Assembly: GCA_002393965.1 (NCBI GenBank)
Contig: DGSL01000013.1
Location: 19,913-83,912 of the forward strand
Source of the DNA: Bacteroidales bacterium UBA4363
Lineage (GTDB): Bacteria; Bacteroidota; Bacteroidia; Bacteroidales; Paludibacteraceae
DNA length: 64,000 nt
Direction of reading: 5' to 3'
Shown one piece after another: positions 34,164 through 40,454 of the stretch (the stretch's first letter is position 1; every line of letters begins with the position of its first letter). The notes beneath the pieces were generated by a model, which worked only from the letters and a program-made list of their open reading frames with translations, was not told the origin of the DNA and searched no databases. Made by a program: the position numbers and the translations under genes.

Positions 34164-35606
34164 ATGCAAAATACAGAACAACTTGTACAGCTCTTTTCCG
34201 CTCACTTCGGAGAACCTGCATCTGAAATTACGCCACTTCGGGCTGCCGGTTCCAACCGACATTATTACCGTCTCTCCACCCCACAACGGCGGGCAATCGG
34301 AGTCATTGGCGAGAGTAACGACGAAAACCGCAGTTTTGTACTTCTAGCGCGTCACTTCTTCAAGCAGGGCCTTCCCACGCCAGAGGTCTATGCCGCCACC
34401 TCCGACTTCAGTCACTACATACAGGAAGACCTTGGAGACCTCTCCCTTTTTCAGTACATACACAAAGGTGTTACGACCGGTCATTTCTCCGACGAAGAAA
34501 AGAGCATGCTATTCCGCACCATTGAACAGCTGCCATCTCTCCAATTTCGCGGGGCTCAAGGGTTAGACTTTTCGGTCTGCTATCCCCAACCTGCCTTTGA
34601 CCGCAACACTGTATTGTGGGACCTCAACTACTTCAAATACTGTTTTCTCAAGGCAACAGGGCTTCCATTCCTTGAGCCATCGTTAGAAAAGGACTTCCAA
34701 CGACTGGCAGATGACCTCCTTGCCGAAGATTCCGATACGTTCCTATATCGGGACTTTCAGTCGCGTAACGTCATGATCACGAATGGGGAACCACGTTTCA
34801 TTGACTTTCAAGGCGGACGCCGCGGTCCCATCCACTATGACGTTGCCTCCTTTGTCTGGCAGTCACGTGCCGCCTATCCTGCCTCTTTGCGTCAGGAGCT
34901 TACTGACTGTTACCTCCATGCCCTACAATCCTACCGCAAGACTGACACTTCGCGTTTCCGTCAGACGCTTTCTCTCTTCGTCTTTTTCCGCACCCTTCAG
35001 GTACTCGGAGCCTATGGATTCCGTGGGTGGTTCGAACGAAAAGAGACCTTCCTCTCTGCCATACCTGCCACCATGCGAAACCTAAGCGATCTATTGAATC
35101 AAGGTGTTGCAGACCACTACCCATACCTTCGCTCTTTGCTCCACGACCTTGCCACCAACTTTCAGCAGAGGCAAGAATGGCCACCAGAGAATGTAAAGAA
35201 ACTCACTGTGACCGTATATAGTTTCTCCTTCAAGAAAGGCATTCCGACTGACGACTCAGGCAACGGAGGTGGGTATGTCTTCGACTGCCGAGGCATGGAC
35301 AATCCAGGACGCTACGAACCCTACAAACAGATTACGGGCCTTGATCGTCCTGTCATTGAGTTCCTCGAACAGCGAGGAGAGATCACCCTCTTCCTCCAGT
35401 CCGTCTGGCAACTTCTTGATCGTCACGTATCCGACTACCTACGGCGCGGATTTACCTCCCTCACTGTCTGTTTCGGATGTACGGGAGGTCAACACCGTTC
35501 CGTCTATTCTGCCCAGCACACCGCTGAACATCTAGCATCGAAATTCGGCATTCGTATCCGCCTTATCCACCGCGAGCAGGGCATTTCAAAGACCCTCAAT
35601 CCTTGA
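34164..35606 (+). CDS. Amino-sugar kinase (AmgK-like) fused to RapZ C-terminal domain
   Basis: Residues 1 to about 340 form an aminoglycoside-phosphotransferase-type kinase: FLYRDFQSRNVMI holds the catalytic Asp and metal-binding Asn, and PRFIDFQGGRRGPIHYDVAS the DFQ motif, as in AmgK, the MurNAc/GlcNAc 1-kinase. From about residue 350 the protein matches the C-terminal domain of RapZ (YVFDCRGMDNPGR, then VCFGCTGGQHRSVYSAQHTA). RapZ senses glucosamine-6-phosphate in E. coli. The next gene is a MurU-like nucleotidyltransferase, so the pair probably turns recycled MurNAc into UDP-MurNAc. ATG 34164 follows a promoter box; the upstream frame from 34095 does not. A sensing role for the RapZ part is inference. 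Confidence 0.85.
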   Translation: MQNTEQLVQLFSAHFGEPASEITPLRAAGSNRHYYRLSTPQRRAIGVIGESNDENRSFVLLARHFFKQGLPTPEVYAATSDFSHYIQEDLGDLSLFQYIHKGVTTGHFSDEEKSMLFRTIEQLPSLQFRGAQGLDFSVCYPQPAFDRNTVLWDLNYFKYCFLKATGLPFLEPSLEKDFQRLADDLLAEDSDTFLYRDFQSRNVMITNGEPRFIDFQGGRRGPIHYDVASFVWQSRAAYPASLRQELTDCYLHALQSYRKTDTSRFRQTLSLFVFFRTLQVLGAYGFRGWFERKETFLSAIPATMRNLSDLLNQGVADHYPYLRSLLHDLATNFQQRQEWPPENVKKLTVTVYSFSFKKGIPTDDSGNGGGYVFDCRGMDNPGRYEPYKQITGLDRPVIEFLEQRGEITLFLQSVWQLLDRHVSDYLRRGFTSLTVCFGCTGGQHRSVYSAQHTAEHLASKFGIRIRLIHREQGISKTLNP

Positions 35607-35660
35607 TAAACAATCCACCTTCGTAATACAGTACACACCACACAGACCTACTCTATCTTT

Positions 35661-36392
35661 ATGAAAGCCATGATATTTGCCGCCGGACTTGGAACGCGGC
35701 TCAAGCCCCTTACGGACGACCGTCCCAAAGCCCTTGTCGAAGTAAACGGGAAACCGCTTGTCTGGCACGTCATCCAACGCCTCCGACAGGCTGGATTTAC
35801 GGACATCGTTGTCAATGTCCACCACTTTGCCGATCTGCTCACCCATTATCTCCTCAACGAAGACCTCGGTGTTCGCATCCACATATCGGACGAACGCAAC
35901 CTTCTGCTTGAAACGGGAGGTGGCATACGTCATGCGGCGCCATTCTTCGACGACGGAAAACCGTTCCTCATCCATAACGTAGATATCTTCTCCAATGCCG
36001 ACCTCGGTCTTTTTTACATCATGGCATCTACCAACAGAAACGGAGCCACACTACTTGTAAGCGAACGTCCGTCATCACGTGGTCTACTATTCGATCATCG
36101 ACTCCGACTCAAGGGATGGATCAACCACCATACGGGCGAAACCAAACCTTCGGACCTTCAGACCGAAGGTCTTAAACCTTTTGCCTTCTCAGGCATACAC
36201 GTCTTCTCTCCCACACTCTTCGAAGCCATGAAGTCCTGGCCCGAACGGTTCAGCATCATTGACTTCTACCTCTCGCTGATTGACAAAGACCTAATCCATG
36301 CCGTGTACGACAAAAACCTGAGGCTCATTGACGTGGGCAAGATTGACAATCTCCGTCAGGCGACCGAATTCCTCCGATCAACGGATAAATAA
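35661..36392 (+). CDS. murU: MurU-like sugar nucleotidyltransferase
   Basis: The N-terminus has the nucleotidyltransferase signature MIFAAGLGTRLKPLTDDRPK with Lys of KALVEVNGKPL, and HNVDIFSNAD carries the metal-binding Asp. At 243 aa it is a minimal Rossmann-type enzyme with no acetyltransferase domain, like MurU, which makes UDP-MurNAc from MurNAc-1-phosphate. The family also contains mannose- and glucose-1-phosphate enzymes, so substrate assignment depends on the neighbouring AmgK-like kinase, which ends 54 bp upstream. Confidence 0.75.
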   Translation: MKAMIFAAGLGTRLKPLTDDRPKALVEVNGKPLVWHVIQRLRQAGFTDIVVNVHHFADLLTHYLLNEDLGVRIHISDERNLLLETGGGIRHAAPFFDDGKPFLIHNVDIFSNADLGLFYIMASTNRNGATLLVSERPSSRGLLFDHRLRLKGWINHHTGETKPSDLQTEGLKPFAFSGIHVFSPTLFEAMKSWPERFSIIDFYLSLIDKDLIHAVYDKNLRLIDVGKIDNLRQATEFLRSTDK

Positions 36393-36416
36393 ACAGCCAT
36401 CAAACCCTATCCGCAC

Positions 36417-36722
36417 ATGTCAAAAGAACCCCACCAACTATCGAAAGACAACTTCGTGCGACGGACATTGCACAATCTGAAGACCTGGCTTCAGTCTCTT
36501 TCCTTCCGAACGGGTGTCTTCGTACTCCTCCTCTGCATTCCCTTCTACATTCTTTCCTTTGCACAGATGCTACTACCTATCAGCGTAGCGGCGAAAGGCA
36601 TTCTTTGGACGCTTTTCTTCGGACTTGCCAAGACCTTCCAGTACGGCGGACTCACCATCCTCGGTGCCGAGGGGTTCCGCCGACTCAAAAAACACTTCCA
36701 GAAAAACAAACACATCGACTGA
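36417..36722 (+). CDS. Small two-helix membrane protein
   Basis: This 101-residue protein has a basic cytoplasmic N-terminus and two hydrophobic segments (TGVFVLLLCIPFYILSFAQ and SVAAKGILWTLFFGLAK), then a basic tail (RRLKKHFQKNKH). The spacing and the Gly-rich stretch GGLTILGAEGF resemble small transporter-suffix-type proteins, but I am not sure of the family. It starts 24 bp after the MurU-like gene and probably belongs to the same transcript. Confidence 0.6.
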   Translation: MSKEPHQLSKDNFVRRTLHNLKTWLQSLSFRTGVFVLLLCIPFYILSFAQMLLPISVAAKGILWTLFFGLAKTFQYGGLTILGAEGFRRLKKHFQKNKHID

Positions 36723-36805
36723 CTACGACTTCAGCGTCCTTCTCTTCTGCCACAAAATCACGTCTCCTCTCCCGACCAGTTCCGGCGACACTCGGCAGAC
36801 ACACA

Positions 36806-37081
36806 TCACCCCTGATCTTCTCTTCCCGCTTCCTCTGCCGACCGATTCCGCTTGTAACCCATGTATCTGTCAAGACGGTCGAATGCCCGCATTGACGTTA
36901 TTTTTTCAGTCACCGCTTTCAGTACATATGCCGTAAACACCGTCAGGGCAATTGCCAGCAGACACAAGACTAACGACACATAGAAGTTATCTGTATTCAC
37001 GAACTTGTAAAGAACAAGTATCACCACATGCTGTACCAGAAAAATAGGATAGGAAAGCGCACTCGTTTTTCTACTATAATC
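36806..37081 (-). pseudogene. C-terminal remnant of an acyltransferase-3 (OafA-like) gene
   Basis: The minus-strand frame encodes SALSYPIFLVQHVVILVLYK, followed by a hydrophobic helix (FYVSLVLCLLAIALTVFTAY), a basic tail and a stop at 36806. SYPIFLVQH followed by a last transmembrane helix is the typical C-terminus of polysaccharide O-acyltransferases. The frame has no start codon in a suitable place and similarity stops near 37081, exactly where the AT-rich region with inverted AAAACGAAAAGTACA motifs begins. About nine tenths of the gene is missing. Confidence 0.6.
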
Positions 37082-37084
37082 GCC

Positions 37085-37390
37085 AAAACGAAAAGTACAC
37101 GTTTTTAAAACGAAAAGTACATTTTAAAAAAAAGGAAGGCAGAGAACCGGCAAGTGGCGGAACTCTGCCTTTTTTGTCGTTCAAACGGCGGATGAATGCA
37201 GTTTAATCACTTGCTGATTGATAATACATGTCTTCTATATCATCATCCAGCCCAACCAAATCCACACCAAATCCACACTTATGTACTTTTCATTTTGTTG
37301 CTCACCAACTCTCTCAACTTGCTTCAATCCCTCTATCCATCAGCCTTTCACCCACATCAACTCTCTCCCTCATAATGTACTTTTCATTTT
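37085..37390. repeat. Segment bounded by inverted GAAAAGTACA motifs (MITE-like or IS-end remnant)
   Basis: AAAACGAAAAGTACA occurs at 37085-37099 and 37107-37121; its near-perfect inverse TGTACTTTTCATTTT occurs at 37282-37296 and 37376-37390. The outer pair bounds 306 bp without a coding sequence. The acyltransferase remnant breaks right at the left motif. This could be a non-autonomous element with repeated termini, or facing ends of decayed insertion sequences (some IS families have multiple terminal repeats). No transposase fragment is seen. Confidence 0.45.
37134..37178 (+). terminator. Strong hairpin with T run in the non-coding island
   Basis: AAGGCAGAG and CTCTGCCTT pair around a loop that contains a further small stem, then TTTTTTG. 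It lies inside the inverted-repeat segment and follows no intact plus-strand gene; the nearest is the small membrane protein 410 bp upstream. Confidence 0.6.
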
Positions 37391-37575
37391 TATGCCCGTA
37401 TATCGGGGTCAAACTCTATATAATTGCCTTATATTAAATTAATTCTTTGTCCATGTCAAAAAATATTGGGGATTAGACATAAACATATATAAAAAAAAGA
37501 TGATTTGTCAAAGTTTTGACATAAAGAAATAAAATCGTACTCTTGCATATAATAATGTGGAAAAAATAAAAAACA
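37391..37575 (+). promoter_or_regulatory. AT-rich region upstream of the glycosyltransferase pair
   Basis: Within this stretch, TGTCAAAGTTTTGACA at 37506-37521 is a perfect 7-bp inverted repeat with a 2-nt centre, about 55 bp before the GTG start. It is an operator candidate. I see no TAnnTTTG box at a suitable distance. Confidence 0.35.
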
Positions 37576-38691
37576 GTGAAAATTCTTTTTTGTGATAATA
37601 CATTGTGGGGATTAGTAAACTTCAGAGCTCCTATTATAAATCATTTCTTGTCTAAAGGATATGAAGTTGTACTTGTAGCACCAGAAAAAGAGGATGATCA
37701 GATGAGAATAAGTGTGCCGTCTGGAGTGAAATATATTCCGATTGATATGGGACGTACCTCGACTAATCCTTTGAATGATTTAAAGCTGTTATTAAGGCTG
37801 ATAAGTATCTATCAAAAAGAAAAACCTGATTTTGTATTTCATTACACAATAAAGCCTAATATTTATGGTACAATTGCTGCAAGAATATGTGGAGCGCATA
37901 CCACGGCAATGATGCCAGGATTAGGTTATGCCTTTACCAGCAACACATTTTCATCTCGTATAGCACGTTTGTTATACAAAAGTGGATTGGCATTTACCCA
38001 CCATTTGTTTCTTCTTAATGAGTCTAACAAAAAAGCGGTGGAGAAAATGCATATATGTCCTAAAAGTAAAATCGTTTTACTAAAACAAGGGGAGGGAATA
38101 GATTGTGAGGTGTTTAAGGTTCACGACAACAATTCAAAAAAGATAACATTTCTATTTATTGGTCGAATACTTTATGATAAAGGATACGAACAGTTTGTCG
38201 ATGCTGCAAGGATAGTTAAGGCACAATATCCTGATGTGCATTTTGATTTGTTGGGTTCACTTGATCCTTCATTCCCTAACAGTGTGCCAGAGGCAAAAAT
38301 ACGTGCAGATGAAAAAGAAGGACTTATTCACTATAGAGGTTTTACAAATGATATGTTGGGCGTGTATAGAGAACCTGGAGTTGTAATAACCCTTCCAAGT
38401 TATTACGGGGAAGGAATGAATAGGTCATTAATGGAAGCGTGTGCGTCTGGCAAACCGATAATCACAACTGACATTGCAGGATGCAGGGAACTTGTATGTG
38501 ATGGTAAGAATGGATATATAATTGCCACAAAAAGTTCTCGAGCATTGTCTGATGCAATAATTAAGTATATTAATCTTAGTGATGCAGAAAAACAAAGTTT
38601 TTCAGAACAGAGCAGAAAAATTGCCTTGGAAAACTTTGATATAAAATTCGTGATTGAGCAGTATGACAAAATAATCTCAAAAAGACAGTGA
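37576..38691 (+). CDS. Glycosyltransferase family 4
   Basis: This 371-residue GT-B enzyme has an N-terminal half with LFCDNTLWGLVNFRAPIINH and PDFVFHYTIKPNIYGTIAAR, and a C-terminal nucleotide-sugar-binding half with FLFIGRILYDKGYEQFVDAA and the EX7E-type region SYYGEGMNRSLMEACASGKP. It resembles N-acetylgalactosaminyl- or galactosyltransferases of O-antigen and capsule clusters. The start codon is GTG at 37576. Base composition is clearly more AT-rich than the flanking kinase/MurU and pheT genes, a sign of horizontal acquisition. The next glycosyltransferase starts 1 nt after its stop. Confidence 0.88.
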   Translation: MKILFCDNTLWGLVNFRAPIINHFLSKGYEVVLVAPEKEDDQMRISVPSGVKYIPIDMGRTSTNPLNDLKLLLRLISIYQKEKPDFVFHYTIKPNIYGTIAARICGAHTTAMMPGLGYAFTSNTFSSRIARLLYKSGLAFTHHLFLLNESNKKAVEKMHICPKSKIVLLKQGEGIDCEVFKVHDNNSKKITFLFIGRILYDKGYEQFVDAARIVKAQYPDVHFDLLGSLDPSFPNSVPEAKIRADEKEGLIHYRGFTNDMLGVYREPGVVITLPSYYGEGMNRSLMEACASGKPIITTDIAGCRELVCDGKNGYIIATKSSRALSDAIIKYINLSDAEKQSFSEQSRKIALENFDIKFVIEQYDKIISKRQ

Positions 38692-38692
38692 A

Positions 38693-39424
38693 ATGATTTC
38701 TGTATGCATAACAACTTATAACGGAGAGAAATACATAAAGGAACAGCTGGATAGCATTATATGTCAAATAAATGATGATGATGAGATAATTGTTTCTGAT
38801 GACGGCTCAACGGATGCTACACTAAACATTATAGCCGAATATAATGATAAAAGAATTAAAGTGTTTCATCATGATTCGTCATTGATAACTACAAAATTTC
38901 CACTTGACAAGCCTACACACAATTTTGAATATGCTCTAACTAAAGCGCATGGAGATATCATTTTTCTTTGTGATCAAGACGATGTGTGGATTGAAGGGAA
39001 AGTAAAGAAGATGGTAGCTGCATTGAATGATTCCTACTTGGCAATTCATGACTGTATCGTTACCGATTCCAATTTGGTGACAATAGCAGAATCATATTTC
39101 AAACTCATACGTATACACAAGGGGGTTATAAGCAATATTATTAAGGCTTCTTATCTGGGATGTTGCATGGCTTTTCGTAAAGAAATATTAAACTTGGCAT
39201 TACCATTCCCGAAAACAAAAGTAGGACATGACTTATGGTTAGGTGTCATAGCTGATGCAAAATTCAATACAACATTAGTGCATGAGCCATTGATATACTA
39301 CAGAAAACATGATGGCAGTATGACACCAAGCGGTAATAAAAGTAAATACAGCTTATATTTCAAAATTAAGTATAGGCTTACCATCATAAAAGAAATAATT
39401 AAGTTATATCTGAATATTAGATAA
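38693..39424 (+). CDS. Glycosyltransferase family 2
   Basis: This GT-A enzyme of 243 aa has the family opening MISVCITTYNGEKYIKEQLD, the nucleotide-sugar DDGSTD motif and the DXD-like CDQDDVW. The C-terminal LVHEPLIYYRKHDGSMTPS is typical of rhamnosyltransferase-like enzymes. It directly follows the GT4 gene, shares its AT-rich composition, and is followed by a terminator at 39436. With no polymerase or flippase beside them, these two genes look like a remnant or minor arm of a polysaccharide locus. Confidence 0.88.
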   Translation: MISVCITTYNGEKYIKEQLDSIICQINDDDEIIVSDDGSTDATLNIIAEYNDKRIKVFHHDSSLITTKFPLDKPTHNFEYALTKAHGDIIFLCDQDDVWIEGKVKKMVAALNDSYLAIHDCIVTDSNLVTIAESYFKLIRIHKGVISNIIKASYLGCCMAFRKEILNLALPFPKTKVGHDLWLGVIADAKFNTTLVHEPLIYYRKHDGSMTPSGNKSKYSLYFKIKYRLTIIKEIIKLYLNIR

Positions 39425-39435
39425 CGAAAAAAAGT

Positions 39436-39480
39436 AATCAGTCTTATAATATTTGTGTATTACAAGACTGATTTTCTTTT
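39436..39480 (+). terminator. Terminator after the glycosyltransferase pair
   Basis: AATCAGTCTT pairs with AAGACTGATT and is followed by TTCTTTTT; inner bases GTAAT/ATTAC may extend the structure. Confidence 0.8.
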
Positions 39481-39496
39481 TAATTGGTTTTAGTTG

Positions 39497-39646
39497 TTAT
39501 ATTGTCCTGTGTGGTGGTTCTACAAAACCGAATATAGTCTTCTGAAGATTAACTGTATCACGCTCTTCCTTTGTTAGTTCTTCATTAACACCAAAAGTCT
39601 TTTTCCCTTCAAAGTACGTCTTAAATAAAACTTCCTCTCCGCAAAG
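39497..39646 (-). pseudogene. Start-less C-terminal gene remnant
   Basis: The minus strand encodes about 49 residues including EEVLFKTYFEGKKTFGVNEE and ending FGFVEPPHRTI before TAA at 39497. An in-frame stop lies just upstream at about 39650 and no start codon is plausible. The stretch is protein-like and AT-rich like the adjacent island. I do not recognise the parent family. It may mark a deletion at the edge of the polysaccharide island. Confidence 0.35.
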
Positions 39647-39695
39647 CGAAGATTACCAAGACGCTGTGCCCTCCACCTGCACAAAAAAAAATCCG

Positions 39696-39703
39696 TATCT
39701 TTG
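39696..39703 (+). promoter_or_regulatory. Promoter box of the exported flavodoxin
   Basis: TATCTTTG, with an inferred start near 39710 and a leader of about 55 nt. Confidence 0.65.
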
Positions 39704-39764
39704 AAAGCCATAGGACAGGACAACTGTCCCGATGTTTTTTCCAACTTCCATTCAACGAACTAAA

Positions 39765-40262
39765 ATGAAAAAAATCACATTTCTCTTATTCCTCCTGTTC
39801 TCTTTTTCTTCTCTTTCCTTCGCGCAAAACGAGTCCAAGACACTCGTCGTCTATTTCTCCGCCACGGGCAACACCCGTGCCGCCGCCGAGCGTCTCGCCA
39901 ACGACCTCCATGCCCCGACCTGGGAGATTGAACCAGCAGAGCATTACTCCGCCGCCGACCTCGACTGGCACAACCGTCTCTCGCGCTCGTCCGTCGAGAT
40001 GAACGACGAGACCGAACGTCCCTCCATCAAGCAATGTACCAATATCATGCCTTACGACACGATCTACGTCGGCTATCCAATCTGGTGGGGCATCTGTCCG
40101 CGTATCATCAACTCGTGGATAGACAACAACCTCCCACAACTAGAGACTAAGACGCTCATTCCCTTCGCTACCAGTGGCAGCAGTAGTATTGACGGGTCGG
40201 TCGATTATCTCCGAAAGACCTACCCGACCCTACAATGGAAGAAAGGCATGCTGATACGATAA
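39765..40262 (+). CDS. Flavodoxin with signal peptide
   Basis: A clear signal peptide (MKKITFLLFLLFSFSSLSFA then QNE) precedes a flavodoxin domain: LVVYFSATGNTRAAAERLAN carries the FMN phosphate-binding loop and YDTIYVGYPIWWGICPRI the isoalloxazine-binding loop. At 165 aa it is a single domain. Flavodoxins are normally cytoplasmic; exported versions occur in gut Bacteroidota and other anaerobes and may serve in envelope redox chemistry, but the partner is unknown. ATG 39765 is chosen over 39732 because it starts the Lys-Lys signal sequence. Confidence 0.85.
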   Translation: MKKITFLLFLLFSFSSLSFAQNESKTLVVYFSATGNTRAAAERLANDLHAPTWEIEPAEHYSAADLDWHNRLSRSSVEMNDETERPSIKQCTNIMPYDTIYVGYPIWWGICPRIINSWIDNNLPQLETKTLIPFATSGSSSIDGSVDYLRKTYPTLQWKKGMLIR

Positions 40263-40342
40263 GTCCGTACTGTACTTATTCTCGATCACACCTCTACCCT
40301 ATTGTTTCCGTAGTTCATTTTCATCTATCGAGAAAAAAGCCG

Positions 40343-40350
40343 TACCTTTG
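40343..40350 (+). promoter_or_regulatory. Promoter box of pheT
   Basis: TACCTTTG, about 105 nt before ATG 40455. The leader has no obvious attenuator hairpin. Confidence 0.55.
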
Positions 40351-40454
40351 TATGCTTTTTTTTCGGAATCACATGGTGCGGAGGTTCCATTCACCCGTCC
40401 ACTGACTTCCTGCATACATTTCTTATCTTAGTACGAAATACATATCCTTACGAA

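Noticed and set aside
37218..37442. Open frames of about 70 codons in the AT-rich gap
   Set aside because: Low-complexity Ser/Pro/Phe translation, no promoter or ribosome site, and they cross the inverted-repeat motif.
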